From Manduca sexta (Eukaryota; Arthropoda; Insecta; Lepidoptera; Sphingidae), in NCBI RefSeq assembly GCF_014839805.1, contig NC_051120.1:4526001-4590000 (forward strand): 64,000 bases of DNA, given 5' to 3'. Both the position numbers and the translations under genes were made by a program. Of this stretch, positions 9,411-21,137 are shown one piece after another (position 1 is the stretch's first letter; each line of letters starts with the position of its first letter). The notes beneath the pieces are model-generated. The model saw nothing but the letters and a program-made list of their open reading frames with translations, was not told the DNA's origin and ran no database searches.

Positions 9411-10253
9411 GTATGTTTTTATCAATGAAATTTTGGAGACGTATGACACGATGACAAAACGGATTTGTGATAATGAATAGACTCACAAATGCAATTTGTA
9501 ATAACTGTTCTTGGAAAAAATGAATCATAAGTCGTGTTTCATATATACAAATTGTTTTTGCTGATAATTAAATGGTATAGGTCGTTGCCGAGTTATCGGA
9601 CCTTGATACATATTAATTTAGGCCCCAAATTCGTTAAAGCAATTATAATTAAGCAGTGTCTGATTTAATTACATTAAACCGTGATACTCGTTCATTTTAC
9701 ACGAAAACAATTATAAAAGTTTATTGTATATTTTCTGTAAAAAAATAAGGATATCAGTATAAATATTCAATTAACGTTCAGCTAACAAGTTACTTCCTTC
9801 GGTGTTTAGCGTTTTATCGATAAGTAAATACGTCACTTCCGCATCCTTCGTGTGTACATGCGCAGAAAATAAACTAACTGAGCCCGACAAAAAAAAATAC
9901 ATAAATCATACGTCAACAATACATCATTAGAGTGCTAAACAAACACGTTTCAAAGAACTCAGTAAATGCGATAAATAATATTTTCTAACTAACCAATATT
10001 TAAATGTAAAATAAATAATGACGTTATTAATATTTAAAAGCTATTTAGTGAATTTTTATTCATAACAGCTGCACATTAAATAAACATTAAGAAATGTATC
10101 GTCATTTTTAATTTTAATATCGGATGCATCTTTTCTCATAACACATTTAAATAAAATTGTACTTTATTTATTTCAAAAATTACATTTTTAACATTAAAGT
10201 CAAAAATACTTTTTGATTTAATACTAGTAACATTTTTTCGATAAATAAGACAG
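9411..10253 (+). other. Putative intron 1, no other feature
   Basis: AT-rich, with no repeat family seen elsewhere in the window. If the exon pair is real it begins GTATGT and ends with ACAG, about 20 bases after a CATTTTTTCG pyrimidine-rich run. Confidence 0.3.
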
Positions 10254-10298
10254 TAGCGGCGAGTCAATACGCTGGACAAGTAGGAAATAAGAGCCAAG
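10254..10298 (+). CDS. Candidate second exon (45 nt, phase 1 to phase 1)
   Basis: An acceptor ACAG|TAG and a strong donor CCAAG|GTGAGC bound exactly 45 bases. Joined to the exon ending at 9410, the frame stays open and adds VAASQYAGQVGNKSQ. The exon is locally GC-richer than the surrounding DNA. Its phase compatibility on both sides is what makes it worth listing; a one-in-three match could still be chance. No further exon could be assigned downstream. Confidence 0.25.
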
Positions 10299-10554
10299 GT
10301 GAGCAAGATTCTTGCAGGACTCGCCTGTTTACTCTATGCGAAGACTTCATCATGACAACACGTTATATTGTATTATAAAATACAAGTTTATAAATTATTA
10401 AATTTCATGTACAATAAGATATGAAATAGGCCACGGTTAGACATGGGCTCTATAATGGTAGAGTACACAACACGTTATATTATAATAAAGAAATACACAA
10501 CAGGTTATTTTTATGAGTTTTTTAAGTGTATAAATTAGTTGTTCAATTACACAC

Positions 10555-10715
10555 ACATAAACTGACGGCTTTTATCCCCGAAGGGGTAGTCACAATACTG
10601 ATGCACCTACTTTTCGCCGCGCGTATTCCGTCCCATGATGTGATAGGAGGCGAGCTTATCGCCATATCGGGCAGATATTTCAGACTCCCCTGATACTGAG
10701 CAATAAACCATTCAA
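10555..10715 (-). repeat. SINE-C copy, body and tail
   Basis: Plus-strand text TTTATCCCCGAAGGGGTA, TTCCGTCCCATGATGTGATA, CGCCATATCGGGC and CTGATACTGAGCA matches the fuller minus-strand copy at 42217-42462. The tRNA-like head is missing. The small minus-strand ORF over it is not a gene. Confidence 0.75.
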
Positions 10716-11290
10716 TATCGTGAATACTATAACATAGTCCCATGACTATAATTACCAGTCTTGATAGGAAATTATTTATAAAGCTGGTAGAGTTCACAGC
10801 CCTTCTAAATTCTTTGAAAACATTCTAAGATACGCATTGCTTTTTACTTTCAGTTTAGTTGCGTTTTAGTTAAAGTGATTATTTAACTGATATTTTAGGT
10901 GTAAAAAGTTTGTATCTCGGTATTAAATTCAAAATTATCACAGAAATTTTCTCCTAGATGGGTGCTTCATCAAAATAAAATGCAATTTTTTTGGAACATA
11001 ATTTATATTTTATGTGACACTTTATTTATATGCATAGTTTAAAATATATTTTATTGGTTATTTTATGAAGTGTGACGAGTCAAACATTACAAATTCTCAA
11101 AGGAAAATGGGTATTTAAAATTTATTTAAAGAGATGCGACTATTAAAATGCAATAAAAGTATATTTTAAATATTACGAAGTATCACACTGCGAATCAATG
11201 TTATGCATAATTTGATTTTACTCTCACATTTTATTAATATTTTTATCAATAAATCTTCATAAAAATCACCAGAAAATACCAGTATCGTAT
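10716..11290. other. No feature recognised
   Basis: AT-rich non-coding sequence. If the gene at 9323 is real, this is probably intronic. Confidence 0.4.
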
Positions 11291-11480
11291 TCATAATACT
11301 TATATTTTAAATGCGAAAGTTTGTGAAAATGTTTGTTTGATTACTCATAAATAGCTGAACGGATTTGGATGAAATTTAGCATACGCATAGAGCAAGTCTT
11401 GGATAAATATATCGCTTAGTTCTTATCCCGGTAATTTCCTCTTATTGGAAAGAATGGAATATTAATTCTAATTTCTAAAA
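11291..11480 (+). mobile_element. Helitron-like fragment, 5' half
   Basis: Carries TTTTAAATGCGAAAGTTTGTG, AGCTGAACGGATTTGGATGA (split here for length) and CTTATCCCGGTAATTTCCTC, matching the copies at 4250 and 8120. The 3' hairpin and CTAG end are absent. Confidence 0.5.
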
Positions 11481-12829
11481 TAGATGGCACTGACGTTCTT
11501 AGTACTATATTTCATGTTAATACCAGTAAAAGGGTAATTTCCTATGTTTGATTTTGTACATTATTTTATATTTAATAGAAAAAAAATCCTTTTGTGAAAT
11601 CAGGATCACAATTGGTAGAAAAAGAAAGTAGTTATTCTTATTTGAAATATTGTTGTCAGTTAAAGTGGGGGCGTGATGGGTTTATCGCGCCATCTCTTTC
11701 TAATACACGCAGCGTTATGGCCGGTGACACTCGGTGACGTCACAGTTTGCTATTACTGCTATACAGCTATCCGGTCCACCGAATACCAAAGCTGTATAAC
11801 TTATTTATTATTGAGTGGATTTTGAAAATTCCTTATTCGTTAGATTTTTGATGTGGTATATTTTTAATAAATATATTTAACATAAAGTAGTCAACTACCC
11901 TATTTCATTTATTATAACGTATCCTACTGCTAGAACTGGTCTCTAGGTAGAGACTTTAGGCATTAGTTCTAATAAAAGTAAACTTCAATTACCTCTGAAA
12001 CACATAGAATTCTTAAGCAGGCTCCACAATGTTTTAATTACTTATAACCAAATACTTTGATTGATGTCTCTTTAAGAATACTATAGTTTTGTAAAAGCGG
12101 TAAATATCAAGAAATCTTTCTTTGAAGGCGTCCGACCGGAACTTTGTATGCTCAAACGCCTCTAATCTCAGTTTACAGCATCCGATGCTTATCTCACTCG
12201 CATAAAGTTTACGAACATAGCATATTACATTAATTTGTTGAATTGTTATGCCTACGCGATAGAGATATTTTATTATTTAAAATATTATTTATATAAAGTT
12301 TTATTAAATATGATAATTAAATCTATTTTTCTTTAATTCGTACTACGGTTAGCCAACAATATAAAATATTGTTTGTTTTATCATAATTGTTTGATCGTAA
12401 TGTACCTATGCTTTATGAATGCATGTTATTCAGTGTTTACAGGTACAATGAGTTATTAACTGATTTTCAATTTTTATTAGTAAAGCTTCTAATGACGCGG
12501 CATAATGAGTAATGTTTTTTTTATTATTATTTTTAATACGTTATACTTAGTTTTGTTTCTCATTGGGTTGGGGGGGGGGGTCGTTATTTGATACGTAATT
12601 CGTTCCCCTCTGATGTTTGAATTTATGGCTAATTTAATCATTAATATAAAAGCATGTTATTAAAGAGAGGGGACTAAAAGTTCATTGTTCAGTGCGGGCA
12701 TTATGATTTTTTTTTAATATTTTATAGTTCTATGCTAGGCTGGTAGGCAAATAGGTAAAAAAATGGTACAAGCAGTGAGTCTGTATTAGTCTGAGAAACT
12801 AGTCCTCTAAATTAGTTTACCGTCCAACA
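11481..12829. other. Mostly empty; CRE palindrome and G run
   Basis: There is no repeat family here. TGACGTCA, a full CRE palindrome, sits at 11735-11742 in a somewhat GC-rich patch (11640-11790). An 11-base G run lies at 12570-12580. A short open stretch after an AG near 12128 ends at a TAA after 25 codons and is not convincing as an exon. Confidence 0.4.
12570..12580 (+). repeat. Poly-G run (G11)
   Basis: Eleven consecutive G, preceded by GGGTT. Unusual in such AT-rich DNA, and a likely site of sequencing or replication slippage. Confidence 0.95.
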
Positions 12830-12902
12830 GCCCGGCTAGCTCAGTCGGTAGAACATGAGACTCTTAATCTCAGGGTCGTGGGTTCGAGCCCCACGTTGGG
12901 CG
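12830..12902 (+). tRNA. tRNA-Lys (anticodon CUU)
   Basis: A 73-nt cloverleaf folds with acceptor GCCCGGC paired to GTTGGGC, anticodon stem TGAGA/TCTCA with loop CTCTTAA (anticodon CTT at positions 34-36), a 5-nt variable loop, T stem GTGGG/CCCAC and discriminator G. Internal promoter boxes are intact: A box TAGCTCAGTCGG, B box GGTTCGAGCCC. The D stem GCTC/GAAC has one C-A mismatch (position 24 is A where G is expected). The gene may therefore be slightly weakened, or simply variant. There is no intron. A T5 terminator follows at 12908. The CCA is not encoded, as usual in eukaryotes. Confidence 0.93.
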
Positions 12903-12907
12903 CAATG

Positions 12908-12912
12908 TTTTT
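12908..12912 (+). terminator. RNA polymerase III terminator (T5)
   Basis: A run of five T starts six bases after the last base of the tRNA-Lys gene, the normal place and form for pol III termination. Confidence 0.85.
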
Positions 12913-13104
12913 ATTGAATCCATATATTTACACTCGTGAATAAAATTTAAAAAAATCGTTCGAATCATGAATAAAATAAAAAAACGTTAAATATCAAAAA
13001 ATACGTGTTAGTATTATCAGAAAGGTAGGTAGAGTCAGAAGTATTTCAGCAGTTATACATATTTTATAGGGTTTAACTATATTATGGCGACCTAGCCACA
13101 ACAC

Positions 13105-13235
13105 TTGTTTTATGATTTCATATTTTCACGGATGTTAGACTTTGAAATAAAACTATTTTACGAATTTTATCGCGATGTATTTTTATTTTCTCTCGACGTT
13201 TCGAAGACAGCAGCCTTATGGATCTCGTCTTCATG
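13105..13235. repeat. Hairpin repeat E, one arm and loop
   Basis: ATGTTAGACTTTGAAATAAA, ACTATTTTACGAATTTTATCG, CTCTCGACGTTTCGAAGACA and GCAGCCTTATGG follow the order of the E consensus (motifs shortened). It lacks the second arm. The ORF at 13175-13417 starts inside it and is not a gene. Confidence 0.65.
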
Positions 13236-14077
13236 TTTTATTGCCCTTTGTAAGACTTAAAGAGCTCTCTATTCATATAAATCCTAGGTACGTCATTAAA
13301 CTTTTTATACGAACCCTTTTTTCATCCGACGTCGCTGCAAATGTAATGCAGTCTTCCGCACTACGTTTGAGTATAAAATATCGCTTTATTGATTCACTGG
13401 CCGTGACATTTGGATGAGAAGTCAAAGATTGATAGATCATCTTGTTTCATTTAAATAAATCGTATGCTGAATTTCGGATTTAGGCTTAATCGGTGTTTAA
13501 ATCTTTTATGAATTTGATTTAAATTATGTTAAAATTAGTTTAATAATAATGATGTTCGATAAATAAAAAATCTGTGTTGAATTCTGCGTTTTAAACAATT
13601 TTGATTAAGTAATTTGATTAATTATTTTTATATTTTGTCTCAAGGCTTCTCTTTATTTTCTATTTTAGATACAACAATGGATAATCATTCCAATAATAGT
13701 TTAATGTAATCCCATAAAATGTAAATGAATATTACAATATAAATTAATTTAAAAAAATACTTTTTATACAAATACTTATTGTTATCTATTTTAAAATTAA
13801 AAATGGATAATTATTCAAATAATTTAAATTATTCCCATAAAATGTTAATTCATTTCACATTACAACTTCTAAGAGCTATTTATTTCATTTATAATACAAT
13901 TATTTACAACTAGACGTTAATTTATACGGTTGTTTAAATAAAAACAACAATAACAATAAACTAATGCAGTTTTGTCAGCTGGCAAGCGAAATACACAAAC
14001 AAAGATATTTATTGCTCATGGTCGGTTGTTTCAAACCGCTTTAACGTGAAACTATTCGTTGAAATTTGACAAAAAGT
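13236..14077. other. No feature recognised
   Basis: AT-rich. ATGGATAAT.ATTC.AATAAT followed by CCCATAAAATGT occurs at about 13677 and again at about 13803, a weak internal duplication of about 125-bp period. Confidence 0.45.
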
Positions 14078-14170
14078 ATACATAATGATTTCTTATGTTT
14101 ATGCGAATGTTAGACATAAAATAAAACTATTTTCCGGATATTATCGCGGTTATTTGTACTATTATTTTCG
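14078..14170. repeat. Hairpin repeat E, one arm
   Basis: ATGATTTCTTATGTTTATGC, GAATGTTAGACAT, AAAACTATTTTCCGGATATT and ATCGCGGTTATTTG match the left arm of the copy at 3828. Confidence 0.7.
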
Positions 14171-14906
14171 TCCTTAGCCTTTGTGGACCTCTTACGACCC
14201 CTATCAATATTATCTGCCTACATTAATAGGTGAAGTCAAGCCAACATTTTAGTACTTTACTATTAAAGCGGATAAATTTTCGTGAACTCCCGCTTACGAG
14301 CTGTGGTCACTTATTTTTTGTTCACGCCAACTTAAACCCCTGTCAAATCTCTCATGGACCCCTGGGGGTCCACCTGGATCACCTTTGTAATCAATGGGTT
14401 AAAAATTACTATTAAACCATCGTTTAATAATACTAGCAAATGGTTTGAACCAACCGGTAATAAGATTAAAATACGACCGATTTAAACGGTTGCAATTTTG
14501 ACAAAATTACATGCATTAAAATATCAAATCAATTTATCACTTATATATCTTAATGAAAATCTTGTGAAACTAAATTCTATGTCTGAGCGTGCCGCATACC
14601 TTTGGTCTGCATATTTTATACAAAAGTTTAGAATAGAATATAATATAAATCTCTATTAGTTGTGAATATATGAGTGTTAGAGCTTTGTAGGGCAAAATAC
14701 GTATTTAATATCCAAAATTATAAGCTTAAAAAAGCTTTTTGGACTTCTACAATATTCTCATATAAAAATGTAAACGAACTCCCAATACAAGTCCCAACGT
14801 AGTGATTTTATTCATTTTCACGATGAGCAAATAAAAATACATACACTGCCTCAGCGTTTCGTAAATGTGTAAGGCTTTATGAAACATATTTTTTTTAATT
14901 TGCTAG
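14171..14906. other. No feature recognised
   Basis: Non-repetitive AT-rich sequence. A 61-codon ORF at 14230-14415 has no supporting signal. Confidence 0.45.
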
Positions 14907-15228
14907 ATCAACTGGTGGTAGGTTTCTCATATGTGAGAGACCTGGGTAGATACCACCGCAATGTCTATTTCTGCCGCCAAGCAGCAGTGTGTAGTCACTG
15001 TTGTGTTCCGGTTTGAAGGACATTGTAGCCAGTGTAACTACTGGACATAATAAGACTTAACATCTCATGTCTCAGGATGACGAGCGCAGTGGAATACCAA
15101 ACAATACTTTGTACTTCAAGGTGTTGGATGGTGTTTCTACTGTTTATGGGCGATCGTATCGCTTACTATAAGGTAAACGGCAAGATCTCAAGTCATCAAG
15201 TCTCATCATTTAATGCAATAAAAAAAAT
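14907..15228 (+). repeat. Family D retroposon / LINE 3' tail
   Basis: Starts with CTGGTGGTAGG, continues CTCATATGTGAGA, ACCACCGC, CACTGTTG(T)GTTCCGGTTTGA, AACATCTCATGTCTCAGGAT, GGTGTTGGATGGTGTTT and GGGCGATCGTATCGCTTAC, and ends in GCAATAAAAAAA. The same order appears at 22437 and, truncated, at 26172. The AATAAA/poly-A end gives plus orientation. Confidence 0.8.
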
Positions 15229-15569
15229 TTAGAAGTCAATCTTCTGAAAATATATATTCAGACTTTAATATTAATATAAAAATAAAATTTTCATATACAT
15301 TTGATCTCGTTTAAAAGAAGGAAAATACCGGACACTTATAAAAATTTCGTGCGTCATCCCAGATTCTCTGACTATTCTATTTTCTTCTAAGTTAATACAT
15401 ATTTAATTTGTTGGTTTGAATCATGGATCATGAATAACGTGGGGTGTATCAATGAATGTAGGAGCCCTTGAATGACGCAATACAAGAATAAATATTGTAG
15501 GAATTTAAGATTTATGTCTATGTAAGTAAATATCGAAATGGATTAACGAGAATGTGTTATGGAATATAT
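15229..15569. other. No feature recognised
   Basis: AT-rich spacer between two retroposon tails. Confidence 0.45.
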
Positions 15570-15807
15570 GTTGGTGGTAGGCTACATTTTAAATTCGCCC
15601 GAATAGAGACTACTGTACGCGAGGTATTAAAATCTACCATAGTGACCCACATAAGTGTTCCGGGATCAGTCTGTGTATATCCGGCCCCAACAGGCCGGCA
15701 TAATTGTGTCGACTGCCGAGGGGTAATCATCTCTCGTCAGTCGATATTTTATTGGACTCCACTACATCTACCATCAGATGAAGTGGGGTCACTTTGCTGT
15801 ACAAGTA
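15570..15807 (+). repeat. Family B retroposon copy
   Basis: Reads TTGGTGGTAGG, GGGATCAGTCTGTGTATA, AACAGGCCGGCATAATTGTG, CGAGGGGTAATCATCTCTCG and CTACCATCAGATG, the family B order. The poly-A tail is worn away. The 97-codon ORF crossing it is not a host gene. Confidence 0.75.
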
Positions 15808-17775
15808 TAAGCATATACTTGTTACTTGCAATAATTGAAGTCTAGGAAAGAAAATTATTTCTCATATAAAACAGCGTGATGCAGTGCATTTTAATATATT
15901 GGTGCTCTATATGAAGTTCTCGTCTTGTCATTTATTTATATATAATTACGGATTTTTACATGGTTTATAACAAAAATAACAATAACGCAAAGCCTCATCT
16001 TACAGCTTAGCTAACACCAGCATATTTTTTAACATTAACCACATTCTGCGAATAAAATGGAGATAATCGTACTAAACTTAACGAGGCAAAAATGAAATTT
16101 ATGGCTGCCATTCTTTATGGTCATTCTGAGTTCTATTTTTAATAACTTTTACTTATTACACCTGCCTACGTAATTAGGTACCATTTCTACTTGAACGTTA
16201 AAACGGATGTAATACTTAAGCTAAACATAAGTTAGGACTTCTAAGAGTACTTAATGATGATGACTCGACCACCACGGTGATTTTATAAAAGGCAATATCA
16301 ATCTTAATACTTGTAAGTAGAGTGCAAAATTATATGGCTTGTGCAGATCTATTTTGCCTAAACAATTTAATGTAAGCCCTAATCCTCCCACGTAGAATTT
16401 AAAATTACATAGCAAAGATAAATTGCCTAAACCCTATTATAAATGCATCGTTGGGTAACGACGGTAAATACGCAGAATAGTAATAAAACGCAATCTGCAT
16501 GCGAACATAAATATAATTCGATAAGTTTAATTTTATTGATAACTAGATTATGTTAGTTAATTAAGAGTGGTATAGCCGGCCTGTAATTGCTTTTTTCATA
16601 ATAAAAAATTACGTATAAACATACTTATGTATGTTTATGATTTTTTTTTAATGTATTGGAATTTACACATAAACGTTTTAAAACAGTAATAAATTGAATC
16701 AATTTGCGTCTTTTTCGTTTAACGTCTTTATTAATATGTTTATGAATAAAAAAAAAACAATTTAAGTAATATAATAAATACTTCAATGTCGTTATTGGTA
16801 TTAGAAACTCGGTTTATTTCTTTGACTATTATTTTTTATTCTATTCATGGAAAAGTGTTGAAACAGTTTTTTGTATAATAAGTTTATTGGTAAGGTTATG
16901 AATTAACAAAAACAATGTAATATAATACTTCGAAGTCGTCATTGGTATCAGAGACAACAATTTTAGTTCCACAACACCCAGACTCGACAAATATTTGCTT
17001 ATTATACAAACATTTGTGAAACGAATAACGAAATCGCAAGTCTTTTTAGTCTTCAAGTATAAAAAGAGATATTTTTAGAAAAATAACTTTTAATTAGTGG
17101 GTAAAAGGTCACAAATTCCAGTAAACATTGTTATACTGTCTTCCTTTTATTAATTGTCACAATTAACAACTCTTCAAGTATATTTTTATATTAATTTACC
17201 TTTTAACAATATTATTATGACTTCTACTATATCTGTCTACAACATCGTCTTAATTATATTATGGGTTATATAAGATTGAAAATATATGGACGCAACCTTC
17301 TTTCTAATGTAATCTATTGTGACTGTATAGTTTTCTTCTTAAAACACAAACTATTCGCACTTTCATGCTTCAACTCGTGTAATTCCTGATAAAAACTAAC
17401 TCATATTATACACGAAAATTTAGTATTTTATTAGAGATCGGCAAAGATAATATATATCTCTCACTAACCCTTTAAGTTTCCATTATCTCTCTTGAAACCA
17501 ATTTATGAGAACACAAAACATACAATCTATTCATATAATATAATTGTAACAAGCTGATGTCTATATATTATAGATATTGAAGAAAAACGAATATAAATAG
17601 TATAATTATTATCTAATATGATTTCTATCTGTGCACACACCCTCTCTTTCATACACACACACACACACACACACACACATACCAAGACAGAGAGGCTCAC
17701 TATATTTCACAACACGTAATTTTCTAAGTTTAAATATTTAGTATTAATTATTTTTATTACATAAGCCTAATATAA
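15808..17775. other. No gene recognised; one microsatellite
   Basis: A long AT-rich stretch with no retroposon copy. GTATTAGAAACTCGG at 16799 and GTATCAGAGACAACA at 16942 sit in two similar contexts (ATA.TACTTC.A.GTCGT.ATTGG), a weak duplication about 145 bp apart. The minus ORF at 16841-17056 overlaps it and is not credible. Confidence 0.4.
17653..17679 (+). repeat. (AC)n microsatellite
   Basis: About 13 AC units, preceded by a pyrimidine run CCCTCTCTTTC. Confidence 0.95.
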
Positions 17776-18109
17776 GCGGCGATAGCCTAGTTGGGCGTGG
17801 AACGGACTGCCAAGACGAATGTCCGCAGGTTCAAATCCCAAGGGCACACACCTCTGACTTTTCTAAAAATCATGTGTGTATTCTTTGTGAATTATCGTTC
17901 GCTTTAACGGTGAAGGAAAATATCGTGAGGAAACCTGCACATCTGAGAAGTTCTCTATGGGAAATTCGAAGGTGTGTGAAGTCTACCAATCCGCACTAGG
18001 CCAGCGTGGTGGACTAAGGCCTAATCCCTCTCAGTAGTAGAGGAGGCTCGTGCTCAGCAGTGGGCAAGTATATAATACAGGGCTGATATTATTATTGATA
18101 TTATTATTA
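17776..18109 (+). mobile_element. SINE-A, full length
   Basis: A tRNA-derived head carries an A box TAGCCTAGTTGG and a perfect B box GGTTCAAATCC. A body follows (AACGGTGAAGGAAAATATCG, TACCAATCCGCACTAGGCCA, GGACTAAGGCCTAATCCCTC), then the tail TATATAATACAGGGCTGAT with (ATT)n. It is about 330 bp long. It is pol III-transcribed in type and needs a LINE for movement. Six other copies or fragments are in the window. Confidence 0.88.
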
Positions 18110-18736
18110 CATTAGTTCATGGGCTACTGTAAAACTGTGGGGAATGGCGCTGTGTGCTGAGATACAGGTTTCAAACCTAGTTCGGCATATGGAGGCTTAT
18201 TTTTGCTTTATTTCATAATTTTTTTAGGGCGTTTGTTGTTTGTATTATTTTATTGTAATGTTACGTGCAAATAAATAAATTATTATTATTAAAAAAAATA
18301 TATATATTATTATTATTTATTAAAGCAACAGGAGCCCAAAACAGGTTTTAGATTTTTTGCCTGTCTATATGTTTGTATGACATGCAAAAACTACTGCATG
18401 GAATTGAATGCAGTTTTCACCGATATATTGCTAGAAGTCTAACCTAAAATATAGGCTCTATTTTATTCCAGAAAAACTTTTCCACGCATGCTGAACTGTG
18501 ACCAAAAACTATTCGTCAATATAAAGCAAATTGTATAATTCCAAAAACCTTTCTGATTCAAAAACATGAACTTGTGTACTTGGCTTCACTCGTCGGTCAC
18601 CGTTATTCTAATAATAAACAATACAGTAGCGGCTGTTAACTAGCCATTGTTTCGGCTGACATCGTTTTTGGACTTCAATGAACTTACCGGCCATGCATTA
18701 CAATAGTTTCGGCAAACAATTTAATTATAGATGAAT
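18110..18736. other. Weak repeat remains
   Basis: GTTTCAAACCTAGTTCGGCAT near 18168 resembles a tRNA B-box region. CAAAAACTACTGCATGGAATTG near 18385 resembles the opening of Helitron-like elements. Both are too degraded to classify (motifs shown in part). Confidence 0.35.
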
Positions 18737-18748
18737 ATAGATGGTAAC

Positions 18749-18940
18749 ATGCTATAACGGTGAAGGAAACATCGTGAGGAAACCTGCATACCTGAGAAGT
18801 TCTCTATAGGAATGTGTGTGAAGTCTACCAATCCGCACTAGGCCAGCGTGGTGGACTAAGGCCTAATCCCTCTCAGTAGTAGAGGAGACCCTTGCCCAAC
18901 AGTGGGACAGTATATAATACAGGGCTGATGATGATGATGA
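18749..18940 (+). mobile_element. SINE-A, 5'-truncated, with target duplication
   Basis: Only the 3' part of SINE-A is present (from AACGGTGAAGGAAACATCG to GGGCTGATGATGATGATGA). It is bounded by the direct repeat ATAGATGGTAAC at 18737-18748 and 18940-18951. The 5' truncation with a 12-bp duplication shows target-primed insertion by LINE machinery. The tail is (GAT)n here, instead of the (ATT)n of other copies. Confidence 0.88.
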
Positions 18941-18951
18941 TAGATGGTAAC

Positions 18952-20747
18952 CGCCATACATTCCAAGCGGTAGGAAAGCATCTAAAAGTTATACAATTGC
19001 ATATAAAATTAATAATATTGACGGTTGAAAGGCTAATTGACTTAAACATTTTTATTCGAAAAAATTTAACTAGTTTAAAAAAACATAGAAAAAAGGTGAT
19101 TTTAAATATGTATAAATCTGTGACGAAAAAAAAAAATTTCGCTTAAATGAATTAGCCTCTCAACCGCCGATATGTAAAAAAAAACTTTTTCAAGCATATT
19201 GCATGCACGTAGTATGAGGTTTGAGGTGATTAAATAGAATAATATAAATGATTAGAAGAGTGGAGAAAATATTATTTATGTGTATATGGTACATATATAT
19301 TAAGTTCTACTGTCAAATTTTAATAAATGGACAATCGTAAAATTGATTAATCAGCTTAAATTATAATTGTTGACATTTTTATACAAATGACCTATTTTTT
19401 GGTTTCTTCTCGAGGTCGCAATAAAGATTCTTATAGAAATTACCTGATTATTTTCGAGATCAGATCAAATACTGAGATTGGGATCGTTTTGAAATCGGCT
19501 GTATATCATAAGGAATAGAGATTAAAAAATCGGATGAACTGGCCAATGGCGAGTCGAAAACTTACATCGAGGGTTCCGCAAAAAACTTTTTGCTATTTAG
19601 AATATTCACCATATTATAACGCTTTTAAGAATTTAGCGCTCTACCCACCCTCATCTGTTTAAAAACAGATATAAAAAAAACTGCTTACAGCGTAGATTTA
19701 GCAATAGTTTTCTTGGTATCTTCTAGAAGTTAAACAATTAAATATATTCTTAACATAGATCGAACATCTCTACACTCGCGTTTAAAACTCAATTTAATAT
19801 AAAATATTGTATAAAGAATCCACACAAAAACCCACAGACCTAAAAAAAAACATTAAAAAATACCTAACAATTTCAATTCCATTGATTGGATGATGTCATA
19901 CGCATACAAACATCACGTGTTATACACATACAATGAATAGTAAACAGCTATGTATCTTTATGTCGTTTAAATTTTAATAAGCCCGCTATGGAATGTTGAA
20001 GGTCGAGGTGATATGCAATTTTTTACAATGTAACATATTTATACGTAGTGTGAAGTTTGTAAACCACAGTAGAAAATTATTAAATATAGCATACTTAATG
20101 GAGTAAGTAGAGACGTGTAGAAAATGATTAAATATAGCATATCTAAAGGAGGGAGAGAGGATACTAATACATTCGCATTTGAGTTGAAGTTGTCATAGCA
20201 TTTCGCTGCATCCTATGATATTTTTACTTATATTTCAAAAAAGATATAAAAATATCATAGTGGTGAAAATTAGAAAAAACTATTTTTCTCCTCGTTTATT
20301 TTAGAGGATTATTATAAATTTTCTCTGTAAAAGACTTATACTATGACATATATTCATTTAATATATATTATAATTTAAGTTGCAAATAAAATATTACCTA
20401 GACTCTTTTAAAAAAACCAGCGAATTTTAAAAACAAACCTATCACTATACCAAGCACAATTTTATAATAGAGTTCAAAATAGCTTCCAATTCTTCACCCA
20501 GTAATCGAACCTTTACCCAACCTTCCACTACACTAAAGAGGCAACATACCTTACTAAAATAAAAACAAAACACGTCCCATCGCTCATAGCAAATGTCCGA
20601 CATTCATAACAATTTTAAGTTCATTACATCTCTACTTTAATTACGCAAGCTGCTGGGCTTTTAACTAAAGTCGTAAAGCAAAGGATATTAAATAATTCAT
20701 ACATAAGCTACTTTAACTAGACTTCGACGTAAGTTATATTTTTTACA
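18952..20747. other. No gene recognised
   Basis: AT-rich. GTAGAAAAT.ATTAAATATAGCATA occurs at about 20070 and 20117, a 47-bp-spaced direct repeat. The ORF at 18892-19146 starts inside the SINE and is lysine-rich chance sequence. Confidence 0.45.
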
Positions 20748-20769
20748 ATTATAGAGTTTTTTTTAATAA

Positions 20770-21097
20770 GCGGCGATAGCTTAGTTGGGTGTGGAACGGA
20801 CTGCCAAGACAGTGAATGTCCGCAGGTTCAAATCTCAAGGGCACACACCTCTGACTTTTCTAAAATCATGTGTGTATTTTTTATAAATTTATCGTTCGCT
20901 TTAACGGTGAAGGAAAACATCGTGAGGACACCTGCACATCTGAGAAGTTCTTTATAGGAATTTCGAAGGTGTGTGAAGTCTACCAATCCGCACTAGGCCA
21001 GCGTGGTGGACTAAGGCCTAATCCCTCTCAGTAGTAGAGGAGGCCCGTGCTCAGCAGTGGGACAGTATATAATACAGGGCTGATATTATTATTTATT
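20770..21097 (+). mobile_element. SINE-A, full length, with target duplication
   Basis: The head GCGGCGATAGCTTAGTTGG contains the A box, and GGTTCAAATCT is a nearly intact B box. The body matches the copy at 17776, and it ends with GGGCTGATATTATTATTT. ATTATAGAGTTTTT flanks it at 20748-20761 and 21098-21111. Confidence 0.88.
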
Positions 21098-21137
21098 ATT
21101 ATAGAGTTTTTATTTACTCTTCCTTAAGATATGTTTT

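Noticed and set aside
12129..12210. Possible phase-0 terminal exon of 25 codons
   Set aside because: Phase does not match the exons at 9323 and 10254, and no other evidence supports the acceptor.
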